A DNA stretch of 64,000 nt from Vicugna pacos (taxonomy: Eukaryota > Chordata > Mammalia > Artiodactyla > Camelidae): the NCBI RefSeq assembly GCF_048564905.1, contig NC_132996.1:51496501-51560500 (forward strand), written 5' to 3'. Shown here piece by piece: positions 12,005 through 24,434 of this stretch. Position numbers and translations under genes: made by a program. The notes beneath the pieces were generated by a model. It was given only the letters and a program-made list of their open reading frames with translations. It made no database searches and was not told the DNA's origin. The stretch's first letter is position 1, and every line of letters begins with the position of its first letter.

Positions 12005-12205
12005 GGGATAGAGGCTCTGAGGTCAGGCAGCCTTGGCTTCTGTCTGTTCTTCCCAGCAGCGTGACCTCAGGCCAGCTACTAAATCCCCCCCACCTTCAAT
12101 TTCCTCATCGTTAAAGTGGGGCATTATAATTGTACCAGGATTACATGAGAACTTGCATGCAAGTAAAGTAACTGGCACATAGTATGTACTTAATAAAAAT
12201 AATAA
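12005..12205 (+). mobile_element. MIR SINE
   Basis: 'agcgtgacctcaggccagct', 'caatttcctcatcgttaaag' and 'aactggcacatagtatgtac' are forward MIR. Confidence 0.7.
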
Positions 12206-12424
12206 GGCAGAGCTGGGTGGATTGTGGGATTGGCTTACAGCACTTTGCTAGCAAGTCTCTTGTTTCTTGCCATTTGGAGGCCCTGATGAGATTGTGTTCG
12301 TTGTGGCCACATGGTCCTTGGCCCAGCCACCTCCCAAGCAGAGCCGTTCAGCAGGCATTAACCAGCTCACAGGTCTTTTGATTCAGTTGCAGCTCTCAGG
12401 GCAGCCTCCAAAGGTATTTATAAC

Positions 12425-12590
12425 AGCAGCCATTTATTTTGCACTGGCCTGCTCCCTAAACACACATTACCTCTTTAATCCCCATCACAGCCCTGGTGAT
12501 ATTATCTCCATTTGCTGATGAGAAAACAGGGACTCAGAGACGGAAGGTAACTGCCTAAGGACACACAGCTGTTAGAGAAGATCCGATTGG
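12425..12590 (-). mobile_element. MIR SINE
   Basis: 'ttacctctttaatccccatc', 'gagaaaacagggactcagag' and 'ctaaggacacacagctgtta' are reverse MIR. Confidence 0.7.
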
Positions 12591-13524
12591 GGCACAGTCT
12601 TTGTGACACACGGCGGGATCCATCAGCCTTCCTGGTTTGCCCGTGATCACGGAGTTTCCTGGGAGGCGGGGAGTTCAGTGCTAAAATCAGGAAAGTCTAG
12701 GATGAGTTGGATTGCTACATGCCACCTCCCTGCTGAGGCTGGGCAGTGATTCTGGAAGAGATGGGGTGAGAGGGAGAAGTGGGAGATGCAGTGAGAGATC
12801 AGCAGGAACAACTCTGAACTGTTTCTTTCTGGAGAGACGGCTGAGGTTTCTCCTGTTCCTGACTGGGTTCTCGGGTGTCCCCCGTTTCCAGCAGTCACTG
12901 CAGGGCTTGGAGCCAGTAAGTGCTCAGTATCTTCTATGGGTTTGATTCCCATCAGGAATTAGAGTTGTCTGTGCCTGGAGGTGTCTCTCCCTGAGGCTTG
13001 AAGAGAGTGGTCACGGGGGCAAGAGGAGCTACCAGGAACCTTGTAATTGGCCTCAGGTCCCTGTCCATTATGTACCAACTGCATGGCCCGGGAAAGACGC
13101 CAAGTAGGGTTATCCTTTCAGCCATCTTACGTGCATCCATTGCAGGAACACTGAGAGGCTTTAAGGAGATACAGAGAGGAAATAGTTTCTTTCTTTTCTT
13201 CTTCTTATTTTTTTCTTTTGGAAACAGTCTCTAAGCACCAGGCATAGCTATGTGGGTTGGGCAACTGCTTCTAGACACCTGAGCCCCAGCTCTGGTGCTG
13301 ACATCACTGAGAAAGGCCAGTTCAACATCCTGCTACTTGAGAGGAGCCGTCAGGCCTTTCTGGGGCTAGGCAATGGAGACCTTGTCTACCTGGGTTACCT
13401 AGGCTTGCTGGGGAAAAGCAGACCCTCAAAGTGGCCCCGCATGGCAGAACAGGAAATGTGCTGACGTCTCGCTTCAGTAGAACCCACATTCTGAGATGGC
13501 AGGACTTTTTGTCTTTTTTTTTTC

Positions 13525-13612
13525 TCTTATGGCTGAATCCCCATTGCCCTGCACAGTGCCTGGCCCATGGTAGAAGTTCAGTAAACATTTTTGAATGTTG
13601 ACTATTGAATGT
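13525..13612 (+). mobile_element. LINE-2 3' end fragment
   Basis: 'ctgcacagtgcctggcccat' and 'ggtagaagttcagtaaacat' match the L2 terminus. It is short and diverged. Confidence 0.6.
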
Positions 13613-14109
13613 TTCTAAGTACCAATAAACTGTTCTGGGAGACTTAGATTCTAATCAAGCAATTGGGGAGACTAAATGGAGAAAATGGGTTGGGTTCCAC
13701 TGGGCAAAGATGGGGAAAGGGCAGTCCGCGTGGTGGGGAGGCAGGAAGCATGTGCAGGAGCGATGCGGGTCTACCGTGTCTGGGATGGGCGCCCCCCCCA
13801 CCCATTCCCCGTGAGGTACAGTTGGATACCAGGGGACTTTTAGGACACAGGTGAAGACCAAGTGCTGGGGACTGGTACTGGTGTGCTCTCAGGGAGTTTG
13901 GACCGTCTTTAAGTCATTATTTTCCAAATTTCAATCACTCATATTTTATTAGCACTATTTTTGCCATATCTGTGTACCCATTTGTTTAATTACTTGCTTA
14001 ATAATTTTCACATTGACTTACATTGATTCTCTTTTTAACTTTTCTAAGTTTGTTTTCAAATCAAAAACATATAACTGTTTAAAATAAAAATTCCTGTTTG
14101 CACTTAAAA

Positions 14110-16100
14110 TCATCTTGCATACCACCCTTGGTAGGTGCACCCTCTGAGGAACATAGCTCCAAGGAGGAGAAAACTGGCAAAGATTTTTGACTGAGAGAAT
14201 GATCTAGTTGCTTTTTGAGAAGGCTGCAAACGTGCGGAGTGGGAGTGTATGTATACAACTCTGGCCCAGTTGTGACTCAAATGGTAAGAAATATTAAGGT
14301 GAGTTTTGGGGGGCATTTCACAGTTTCTCCAGGAGCTTCAGGATGAAACATGCAGGAAGCGGTCTCTCTGTGTCTCCTCCCTTCTTGCTCTCATGTTTCC
14401 CTCTCTCTCAGCAACTCTGCCCTGCTGCCTGGTGCTCGCTGCCAACAGGTCTGAGGAAGGGAGAGAGGCTGCAGTTCGAGTGATGAACAGTCCACTGGGG
14501 GTCAGGCTATGGGCTGTGCGATGACCCATGGTGGGTCTGGATGCCTGGAAGATTATGGCCATGTTGGCAGAGGGCTGTGGCTTCCTAGACTCATTTTACC
14601 TGGTGGCTCAGAAAATGTTACCCCCAGCCAAGGCTCAAGTTCACAGAGCATTGACCCATCCCCTAATGAGCCTATTTTTCCCTGATGGGCATTCAGCGTC
14701 CAAGTTAAGGTGACCTGCCAAGCTGGAGAGAAAATGGATTAGCAGGAATCAGAAATTTGCCAAGGGTACCCGTACTCCAGCACAACCACACACAATTGTG
14801 AGAGCTAAGGTTGGGCTCCCTGAGGTTTTCTGCTCTAGTGGCTCTGGCGATTCCCCGAGACACACGAATTGCTGAATTTGAGGACCGTAAACCTTGGGCA
14901 GATTCTGAAGTCTTTTGGTGTTGATGGAAACAGTTCCTCAACATCGGACTTCAGCATTGATTGAGAACATCCACAGCAAGCTGACCATGCCCTTCTTACA
15001 TGATAGCCTTGCCAGGAGTGGCTCTGCCCCTTGTTCCCCATGCCCCATTCTTTCCAGCAAAACAGAGCTCCAGGGCCTCCATGTTTTCCACTGTAAGGAA
15101 GTGGGTAGACTCTAGCTGGTTGGTCCCTTTCACTCGGGGCTGTCCTCCCAAGAGAAGCTTTCAGATGAACCAACTCTGCAGATTTTTGGTTCAGTTTACA
15201 GAATAGTTCCTTATTTCAGTTTTACTGCACACCCACCTACACAGTATCTTTTGGTTCTCAGAATTTCAGAGCTATTAACCTCCAACTTTAAATCAAGATT
15301 CTCATGAAACTTTCCTGGGGCACTCTCATAAAAGAGGTCTCAGAATAGGTAATTGATACACTGTCCTTGTCCAGGAAGACAGACTGACTAATTCCAGACC
15401 CTGAACTCACATGTGGTTGCTAAGAATGGGGATGGGGGAGAGAAAGGGGAGAAAATCACACACATGCCATGATACATGTGGGAAGATTTCATCTGGATTT
15501 CCCCCAAATATAGAATTATTTAGAAATAATTCCAAAGCCTTCTTTCTTGGCATTCCACCAACATGCAAGTGCATATGTTTTGAATGAGCTGAATGAATAA
15601 TTTATTTATGCAAATGAGGCTTCTTACATAGTCCCAGTGGATGTGCTTGTCAACTCTCGAACATCATTTCATCATTTCCAGGGAGTTCCTAGATGCATGC
15701 TTTCCAGAGACAGGAGCACGTTCAGAATCCCTAATTTCTATCTGGAAGCCAGTTAGGAGCAGAATCTGGTAGATTCGCATTTTACATTTTTTTTTGAGAC
15801 ACTCAGTTGCTTGTGAAGAATGGGGATTGAGAAACTGACAGCAACCCCCATCCCAACTAGGTTCCACTACTGCCCTCAGCCTTCATGTTTAATGCCTTGA
15901 TCATCACTCCAACCCTTCACTCTATTCTTCTGCCATTTCTGGATCCAGATGCCTAAGGGCTTCTCACTATGGTGCTTGTTAGGTTTGATGGGTGGCAGAG
16001 TGACCTTTTTGTCAAAAGAGACTTATGACTTCCCAGGCAAGAGCAAGTCACAGCTTTTTCCAATGGGTTTCCCCTTAATTCTTATTCTGAGCATTTGCCT
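14110..16100. other. Non-coding flank, nothing recognised
   Basis: Mostly unique-looking sequence with no exon signature. The AT-rich piece just before it (13910-14100) looks like a worn old repeat that I cannot place. Confidence 0.4.
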
Positions 16101-16118
16101 TTTTAAATATATGGTATT

Positions 16119-16296
16119 GATGGGGGCTTTTTTGTTGTTTTTTTGTTTTATTTTTTTTAGATTCCACATATGAGCGATCGATGAATATATGTATGTTCAT
16201 GTATAACTGAAAAATTGTGCTCTACACTGGAATTTGACACAACATTGTAAAACGACTATAACTCAATAAAAAAAAGTAACAAACAAACAAATAAAT
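16119..16296 (+). mobile_element. 3'-truncated LINE-1 insertion
   Basis: It ends with the artiodactyl-type L1 3' terminus, 'tttgacacaacattgtaaaa' then 'actataactcaataaaaa', and a short A-rich tail. The piece upstream, 'agattccacatatgagcgat', is L1-like too. Flanks aaatatatggtatt (16105-16118) and aaatatttggtatt (16297-16310) match at 13 of 14 bases and look like its target-site duplication. Confidence 0.75.
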
Positions 16297-16549
16297 AAAT
16301 ATTTGGTATTAAAGGGCAGGGGCTGAAGACTCTCCTGGAAGACCCAGACCCTGTTTGCCAGTTTCCTATTTTTTTCCATTTCAACTTTACAATCTCACTC
16401 TTCTAAGAAACATTCACATTTCCAGTTGCCTTCCAAAACTGAGCTTGGATTTCCCTGTCCATATGAGATACTATAATCCAAATTTCAATAGCCGTTAAAC
16501 TTCTCTTTTTTGAAGAGGGTTGTGGTTAAATCTTGTTTTGGAATGACAC

Positions 16550-16745
16550 TGGCTTGGTCTGGCCTCCAGCAACTCGCTTTACTGTGTGGCCTTGGTCAAG
16601 TTACTTATCATCTGTAAAGTAAGAGGAGTAATAGTACCTTTCGAATGGAGTTTCATGAAGATTAAATGAGGTGATACAAGTTAGATTCTTAGTCAAGTGA
16701 CTGGAGATGGTTAAAACTTAATGAATGTTAAGTGGTCATTATTGT
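16550..16745 (+). mobile_element. MIR SINE
   Basis: 'ctgtgtggccttggtcaagt', 'tacttatcatctgtaaagta' and 'agattaaatgaggtgataca' are forward MIR. Confidence 0.7.
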
Positions 16746-16879
16746 GCTTCTGTTTTCCTGTAACTTGTCCAGCTTCACCCACTTGGACCTCATTCTCCAA
16801 TCAGTCACCTGTATGTAACTTTATGTATTGCTAAGGGGATCTCTTGAGGTTCCAGCTCCCTACCTGGAGGAGACAGAAA

Positions 16880-17085
16880 GCATTTCCTGAGAGTCCACCA
16901 AGTGCCAGGCACTCTGCTAATGCTTTGCACAGTTTTTCAGTTCACTCCCCAAACAGCTCACTAAAAGTGTTTATATCCCCAATAAACAGATGGGGAAACT
17001 GAGTGCTAAAGTGTAAGTAAATGTGATGAGGTTGTCCTGGTCTGCCTGGCTCCAAAATCTCTTGTCTTTTCCACTGTACCAGCTG
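16880..17085 (-). mobile_element. MIR SINE
   Basis: 'accaagtgccaggcactctg' and 'cagatggggaaactgagtgc' are reverse MIR. Confidence 0.65.
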
Positions 17086-17089
17086 CTTC

Positions 17090-19520
17090 TGAGAAAGCTG
17101 AGCCATCTTTTTTTTGAGGGTGAGGGAATAGGTTCTGAGCATCCCTAGTCCTGCAGCATCACAGGTTCTCCCAAATAATTAGGCATTTAGATGGTGACTT
17201 TACACATTTTCTGCTTGGGTCTGAGAGTTTGCTGTCTCCCATGGTCCCTTGGGTGAAAGAGATGAGGCATGAGACCTTCACCCAAGGTCCCTCCCATTAA
17301 AACGTCTTCTTGGACAGTAGGAACCTAGTCCTCTGGTTTATCATTAGTGGAATAATATGGGAGCCTACAAAATATACATAGATGGTGACAAGTGCAAATT
17401 GATTATTGTCGCTGCTGTCACCCACCTTTTGAAGTGCCAGTTTGGTAGGTGTGGGCAGGAACCCCTAAGTTGTAAAAGTGATATTGAACCATGCTCCATT
17501 GGCTTAGAGCAGGGACACTGGGGTCAGAGAAGACTGAGTACCTGCCTCACCTCCAGACCATCTGCAGCAGCATCTCTTTACCCTCTTTTATATTTGGGGG
17601 TGTCATGATAGTGGAAAAAGAGTTCTAATGCTAAAATAATATATAAAAATAACCATTCTAATTATTTAGACACTCTTCCCCCACACAGAAAAAGACGAAA
17701 ATATTGACTGCAAGAGGGTGGCTTGGAAGTCATCAACTTTTGCCTGGTCTTCCCTTGATCTCTGAGATGAGAGGTGAACCTTCCTGAAGACCCCGGTGGA
17801 AATACTGTGTAGATGCTCAAGGTGGTTTGATTCAAGGACCAAAGTGCTTATTCCAACAGTGGAGTTGGCATTATGTCAGGGCACTGTGGAAATCTCTTTG
17901 TGAGGAGAGATGAGGCCAGAAAGAGAGTAATAAGATAAATGTGAGGCAGAAGGGATGAGTTAAATCAGGCAAGAATGGAGGTGTCTTGAGAATAATTAAA
18001 ATATAAAGGGGGAGTTCAGAACATTTATCTTTGGTTCATAGGTAAGACTGGTAATGCATCCAGATGTCTGACATAGTGCGTGTGTGTGTATGTGTGCACG
18101 TGTGTGTGCACACAGTGGGTCATTGTTTTCCAGAAATGGGGAACCACCCTCCCCAACTCCAGCACCAAGGTTGTCCCCACTTTAGCAGTTAAGTGGCATG
18201 TGATGTTGACAGGATATTCTCAGCGTGTAGCACAGAAGTGATGGCAAAAGACATGGTCGGAAGGTGCCATGTGTTTTCGTTAGGATGCCGTCAATATCAG
18301 GTCTCCCAAATGGAACTCAGGTGCCACCTTCAGGGCCCATGAAGCTTCTCCTCAGAGGATATGAAGATCCCTGGGAAGCAAATCTAAGCCAAAATGCAAG
18401 GATTTCAGAAAAGTGGCTTTTAGAAGGGAGTAGGGTAAGAGGCAAGTTGAAACTTACTAACCCTAGTTCCTTATTTGACTCTATTTGGTGATATGCTGTT
18501 CTTTGTCTCCCCTCCCCCACTAGACAGAGTTCTTTATTCCTGTCAGTTCTAGAGTAATAGTCTTGTCATAGTTGTCATATTCTGCCCTGGAGGTAATTCC
18601 ATTTCATCAAGAGGGGATGATAGACAGAAACATATATAAACACACACTTGCTTTCAAAAATAAATAGAGGGCCTCTAGTTAAAAGGTGCTGTGTAAGTAA
18701 GCCAGCATCCTCCTTTTTGCACAGCAAGCACACAGCTCTCATTAACCTTGTAACCACAGCCTGTGTTGGTATTAAGACTCGACCCCTTAGGGCTTGATAC
18801 TTGGCTCAGAGAGATTCTTTGTCTTGGCCTTGATTTAGGAATTAAGGTCCCTGGGGTTCATTGGTTCTGAGATGTGGATCTTCTAGTAGACAATCCAGCT
18901 GAACTCATAGAGTCCCCAGGCCACTGCACACAGCCGGGTCTGGTTTGCTCTGCCCCCCCTTTTCCTCTGTGGGCACCAGTGTCATGACTTGACTCAAGGA
19001 CTCCAGTGTCCCTGCACAGGTCTGAGACAGTGATAGGGCCTTGAAACCAGAAAGGTTTCTATGCAGGGTAATTGGATTTGTAGAGTTGGTTCCAGTTCCC
19101 AATATTATCTTGATCTTGTCCTGAGGGCAAGCTGCTTTGCTTCTTTCTCTTAAGTCTTCCCATCCTTAAAACCCAGGCAGTCAACTTTGTCTCATCACTC
19201 TATTCAACTCCCCAGGGCCTTATCAGTCTCAGAGATCCTGGGACCATAGAATGAATGGAATCTATGCTGGGGCTGGAGGTCTGACATGATAATGAGACTC
19301 TTGCCTGACTCCTCTTCCAGAAAGTTATGACTTTTAAGAAACTAACAATGTGTTTATATAAAGGCTCTGGTGTGTTCGATGATTTTGTGGTTACACGTTT
19401 AAATTTTTTATCCATGGGATATGCTTGATATATTTCAGACTCTTGCCATCAAAGGCTTCAGCACCAAATCCAACTTTTAGCATTCTCAGTTAAAAATCAG
19501 GACCTCCACCCATTCCATCC
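17090..19520. other. Non-coding flank, nothing firm
   Basis: A short imperfect GT run at about 18077-18115 is the only clear feature. No gene was recognised. Confidence 0.4.
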
Positions 19521-19524
19521 TCTA

Positions 19525-19603
19525 TGCATCCTCTCTCTCTCTCTCTATCTACCTATGTATCCATCCACCCACCCATCCATCCACCCATCCATCCATCCAT
19601 CAG
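19525..19603. repeat. Microsatellite, (CT)n then (ATCC/CATC)n
   Basis: A run of CT dinucleotides is followed by TCTA and then CCAT-type tetramers. Confidence 0.9.
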
Positions 19604-19825
19604 TCTAATTTGGTATAAGTGCTGTTTCTTTTACTACAGAGTAAAAGACCTCATACTTTGAAGGAATTTCTCTATGGATGTGACATCCACTGATCTATCT
19701 ATCTAGCTAGCCAGCTATGTAAACATCCGTCTTTCTAATTTGATGCTAAGTGCTGACTTGTTGAAGTTAACCATAGGGTAAAAGACCTCATACTCTGAAG
19801 GAATTTCTCTATGGATGTGACATAC
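19545..19825. repeat. Tandem duplication with a period of about 137 bp, seeded on a TCTA/CCAT microsatellite
   Basis: The stretch from 'gtctaattt' through 'taaaagacctcatact' to 'tctctatggatgtgacat' occurs twice. The shared 'taaaagacc' starts at 19642 and 19779, a period of 137. Each copy is preceded by TCTA/CATC-type tetranucleotide runs. The 40-odd base block ending each copy differs by one base (tttg versus ctg context), so the duplication looks recent. Confidence 0.85.
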
Positions 19826-20337
19826 CTAAAAATCTAGCTTTTTTTTTTTTTTTTTGGATTGGGGAGGAAGATGTTTTGTTTTTCTTCTGGGAGGTTTGAC
19901 TATGCCCCCAGTAAAGAACAGAACCAATATTTAATAAGAACCCACTAAGGACCAGACACATTGTTAGGTACTTTATTTATACACATGAAGACTCCACAAA
20001 TGAAGTGGCTTGTGAATATAAAATGACATCTTTCCATCCCTTTTCACCACTACCATCCCTAAAATGACCCTTCTCAGGAGTGCCTCAATGGGGCAGTCCG
20101 CTGATGAGTAGGTAAGAGTGGATGAAGAAATGGAGATGTAACTGGAATTCTTCAGTGAGTCATGAGAAAACCTACAACGCAAAGTGGCTAGGACTGAACC
20201 GGAGAGTCACATCACTTCTGGAGTTGCTTTTGAAGCAAACAACCCCTACCTCCCACCTACTTCCCTGCTGTCTCAGCTTAATCTCAGGCAAAATTGTAAA
20301 GAAGGCCTAGTTACACAGGCTCTAATAGCACCCCGTT

Positions 20338-20338
<1 letters not shown>

Positions 20339-20374
<36 letters not shown>
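20339..20374. repeat. (AC)18 microsatellite
   Basis: Uninterrupted AC dinucleotide run between 'gttg' and 'ccctgc'. Confidence 0.97.
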
Positions 20375-20376
<2 letters not shown>

Positions 20377-20379
20377 CTG

Positions 20380-21940
20380 CAGAGGGTGAGGTTGCTACTT
20401 CAGATTGCTCCTGAGTAATCTTTAAGCAGAAAACATCACCAGTCTGTTCCCTCAGGGCCCTGCTCTCAGATCTGGAGCTGATACGACTAATTGGGGCTAA
20501 TATGATAATGGGCAATAATGACAATTACTGTATTTATCAGATACTTGCGTTTTAACAAGCCCTTTGGGACATAGACAGGTTGAAGGCAGGGAATGGTGGA
20601 AATATTTAGTGAAAGTTACAGGGATTAAGGGGCTTTTCTGACCCTCCCTAAATTGCACTCTCCAAACCTGCAAAGCCCACCTAAGTTCTAAGGCCCTCCG
20701 CAGTCCACCCCACGAAGTCCTTTACACTTTCCAAAGCCCCTGCGTTCACACTGCCCACACTAAGAGAATGAGCAAGAAAGGACTGCTCCTACCGTTCACT
20801 CACCACTCTGCCTTAATAGGACAACTGCTTACTTTTTGTTCTGTTCAGTGTTTGCCCATATACAGACTTTCCTTTTTCACAAAAGGGACTTCTCGGTTTT
20901 GATCACAGTCTTTGTCTCTTTGCCAAAACTCCATTTTCTTTTCCTCTCCCACAGAGGAGAGGCCTGGTGAGTTAAAGAAATCTGCTTAGACACTTAGCTC
21001 ATGCCAGGCCAGTGTCCAAGAAGATCTAAGGGAGAAAGTTCATGGTTAGGGGATGGTATTTTTCCCCGCCAGGAGCCGTCACTCACCTGCGTTTGTGAGC
21101 CAGTGAAGCAGGTCTTTGGCCCAGGGGCGTGGAGATTGCATGAGTATTTGAATTCCTGGATCCCTGCCCCTGCCGTACCCCTCTTCCCCACCCCACCCCC
21201 CTGCTCCCAGGAGTTCATCTTCTTTTTGCATAAACTGTGTTGTTTTATTTCCAGTTTCAGCATCTTGGTCTTTTCCTCTCTAGCTCCTCTAGGGAGTGTC
21301 GACTTAAAGTAAAAAAGACCATAGAAGTGTCAAGAGAGGTGAAGACTCTGAGTAATCCGCCAGCTAGATCGCTTTTGCAGTGCTGAGAGCTGACTGTTCT
21401 ACCTGGACAACTCAGAGCAGATCCTTCCTCCCAGGAACCCCTCACCCCACCCCTTCACATTTTCCAAAGCTCTTCTTACCTGGGGCCAGGAGGGGTGGGC
21501 TTTTCAAAGTCCATTGAAATTGCCAAGAGTCACTGTCAAGGAGGTAATCATGGTGCCTGGAGAGAGAACCTGTGTTCCCAGCTACCTGGCCGGGAGCCTC
21601 TTAAGAACCTGGAGCCTGTACAGTCAGGGCAAAAGCAGAGGGGTGCCAAAGCAAAGGGGACTAAATACAGATCTATACATGAGACGGATGTTTAAGAGTG
21701 CCCCCACTCCCTATACCACCATCTACTCCAGATTTGAATGTTGGCTCACTTTGTTTTGAACATTTCTCCCTTCCTGATGGTGTCTTTGGGGAGCCAGCAT
21801 GGTGCTCGTCACCTGAAAACAGCCTCTAAGCTGAAAAGAACAGTCACCACCAAGTCAATTCCTCATCCATTAACAGGTTGTCTCTCTGTTCTCTGAGACA
21901 GGCATAACCTGGTTAGACCTGTTTTGTTTGAACACCAACG
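20380..21940. other. Non-coding sequence just upstream of the candidate EHF promoter
   Basis: No recognisable repeat through most of this stretch. If the promoter call at 21.95-22.25 kb is right, this is its proximal upstream region. Confidence 0.35.
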
Positions 21941-22251
21941 TGTGAGTTGGCCAAATGCAAATGAGCAAATGTTTGTAATCCTTTATTTTATTTTTTTAAA
22001 GGGCTCGGCAGCCAATCAGAAGAGGGGGAAGTGACTTAGGGAATTCCCGGTTGGTGGCTTATTGCTTAACATCCTACAAAATGATTTAAAATTATTGTCA
22101 TATGCATTTATCTTCACTCTGATGAGGGCTCAGACGTGATAACACTCCTGGTTCCCTCTCCCCGTAGGAGCTGGCGTGAGTGCTGCTCGCTGCCTTCCCT
22201 CCATTAGCCACAGCTATTGGATTTCCCACCCAGAATCTTTAGGTAAATGAG
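21940..22251 (+). promoter_or_regulatory. Candidate EHF promoter and first non-coding exon
   Basis: Within about 300 bp lie an octamer ATGCAAAT (21955-21962), a direct CCAAT box ('cagccaatcag', about 22010-22020), a perfect palindromic kappaB-like site gggaattccc (22039-22048), an inverted CCAAT ('attgg' near 22216) and a consensus donor 'gag|gtaagt' (cut after 22251). EHF needs an upstream non-coding exon. The human gene is about 42 kb from my memory, which puts the first exon near this point. No transcript evidence is visible, so the boundaries are guesses. Confidence 0.3.
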
Positions 22252-24317
22252 GTAAGTCTTTATTCTTAAACCTTCTTTTGAATCTGGAATTCAAATACCC
22301 AAGTGGAAAGAGAAGCCTGCCTTGAATCAGACAGATGAAAATAAAACAGACTCCCTGAGGCGGCTGGCAGGAAGTGAAGCTCGCCTCACCTGTGCTTACC
22401 TCACTAGCTTGTTTTAGGATTTTATCTTGGAGCGCAGCAGCGCTACTTTGGGTGTTATCTGTGCGTTCCCTGCATGGAGTCTGGACTTCCAATCACTGTG
22501 AATTTAAAAGCCTCCTGATTTCCCTCTATTTCTGTGATAAAGCCATTTCTCTGGATGGAATTCTGAAATTCTGTAAGCTAGGGAGAGGTGACCCTGATGG
22601 AGCTCAGTGTAGAACTGATCAGCTCAATGGCTGTTGGGGCTCAGAGCAAACGTTCTCACTTTCTAGAGATGTCTTCTATCGGTAATTTTTCTGACTCAGT
22701 GTAGGGAAAGGCAGATTCATCTTCAGTATATATTCTGGAAAATGGTTGGAAACAGGCAAGGGTGTATATATCCAAACTGAAAAAAGTGGTGAGGCAGCCC
22801 AGGTAGGCAAGGGTGTTGGGAGAGCTGCATGTCTCTGTCCAGAAAACAAAAAACAAAAACAATTTTGGCAAAGAGTTTTGCCATATCACCAGGGGACAAA
22901 CTAACCCTTTGCTTGTTCCATAATGGGATACTGTGACCAGACAGGCAGACGTGACTCAGCAGCACCAAATGCCTTCTAAGACAGGGATTCTTTTGGTTTT
23001 GTTTGGACACCATGGAGAAGTGTTGGCCTCAATGTGGACAGAACTGGAAACGGTGGGGAATTAACCTTCTTGTTGGTAAATGACAACGCTGAATCAGGAA
23101 AATGACATTTTCACCATCTGTCTTTGCCAAGATTTAGGACCCTCCTAGGACTGCAGGAGCCTGTGTCTTGTTAAGATGAAGCTGTGAGTCTGAGCTCCCA
23201 GACGTGGCTCTCTGCACTGACCTTAGTAACAGGGAGAAAGTGAGTGAGTGTTTGGATTGAGAACTTTCAATGGAAGTTGTAATTCAGGAGTGGATTCTGT
23301 AGGCATGGCTGCGAGGATGTGTTCAGATAAAGCCTTTTACTACATCACTGGGTAGTTGGGGATCATGAGTGGCCGTGCGCTAACTCCACTGAGGGATTCC
23401 TTTGTCTTCAAGGGAAGAGTTGATTTCCAACCGGAGGGATGAAGTCATGTTATTAGGAAGAACTTCATGTGTAAGAGATGCTATTGTGAAAGGCTCTTAA
23501 GAGATTTTAAGAATGGCTTTAATAGCTGCATTTGGAGTTTGCAGAAGGCTCCAATGAGACCTAGAATTCTGAGACTATGAAATAACTCCTCAGTTTCATC
23601 TGATAATCTGAAGTCGCGTAGGATCACATTATTTCTACACCATCACTAGTGGCTTATATAGTTAGATTTAAAAAAAAATAGGAACGTGAAATGAGGGTCA
23701 TTTGGAAGTGTGTGATTTGAAAGAGTAATAAATATAATGGAGATAATCCTTCTCCATGTTTCCAGAGTATTTTGTGGAAGCATTTTAAAAGAAAGTAACT
23801 TTGGGGGAACAACTGTGCTGTAAGTTCTCTTGCGTGACTGTTCAAGATGGCGGGTGTTAGTCAAGGGCCTTTGGAGGATGATTGTGGGTAGGGTGATGCC
23901 TTTGATCCAGGCCTCATACATAGGAAAGATCTTAAATTCAATTATATTTATTCTTTTGGGTTAAAAAGTATCTATTTGTTAAATTCAGACAACACTCTTG
24001 ATTTTTTTTTTCCATGTTTTAATATATTGTGAGCTCCCCCAAATGGAAATGCCTTGGGCCTTTCCGGACCTCTGAGCAATCCTACATTCACACGCATGAT
24101 TCCACATTTATGCTCCCATTAATCTTCCAGCTTACCCAGATCCTCTTTCAATACCTTTTTGATAACTTGAAAGGCTGAGACAAAATGGAAACTGAACGGT
24201 TAAAATATTTACTCAGTTGCATTCAATTAGCTAATTGGAAACTGAAAGGAACTAGTATCAGGTCCTAGACCTAGAATGTGAGTGCTTTGGGTCAAAGTTC
24301 ACTTCTAGGAAGTAGAA

Positions 24318-24434
24318 TTAATTAATTAATTTGTGGGGAGAGGTGTATTTATTTATTTAAATGGTACTGGGGATTGAACCCAGGACCTCGTGCATGCTAA
24401 GCGTGCACTGTACCACTCAGCTATACCCTCCCGC
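24318..24434 (-). mobile_element. Camelid tRNA-derived SINE, reverse orientation
   Basis: This is the reverse complement of the SINE head: 'tactggggattgaacccagg', then 'gcatgctaagcgtgcac', ending 'gctataccctccc'. It is flanked by a perfect 13-bp target-site duplication, ctaggaagtagaa, at 24305-24317 and 24435-24447, which fixes both ends and shows a fairly young insertion. It lies in the presumed EHF intron 1. Confidence 0.92.

Noticed and set aside
19525-20374. CRISPR-like or satellite array
   Set aside because: The repeats are simple microsatellites plus a two-copy tandem duplication in a mammalian genome. There are no regularly spaced repeats with unique spacers.
1-22000. Part of the neighbouring ETS gene ELF5 or another host gene
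   Set aside because: No exon with ETS or PNT similarity, or any other recognisable protein family, was seen on either strand in this stretch.
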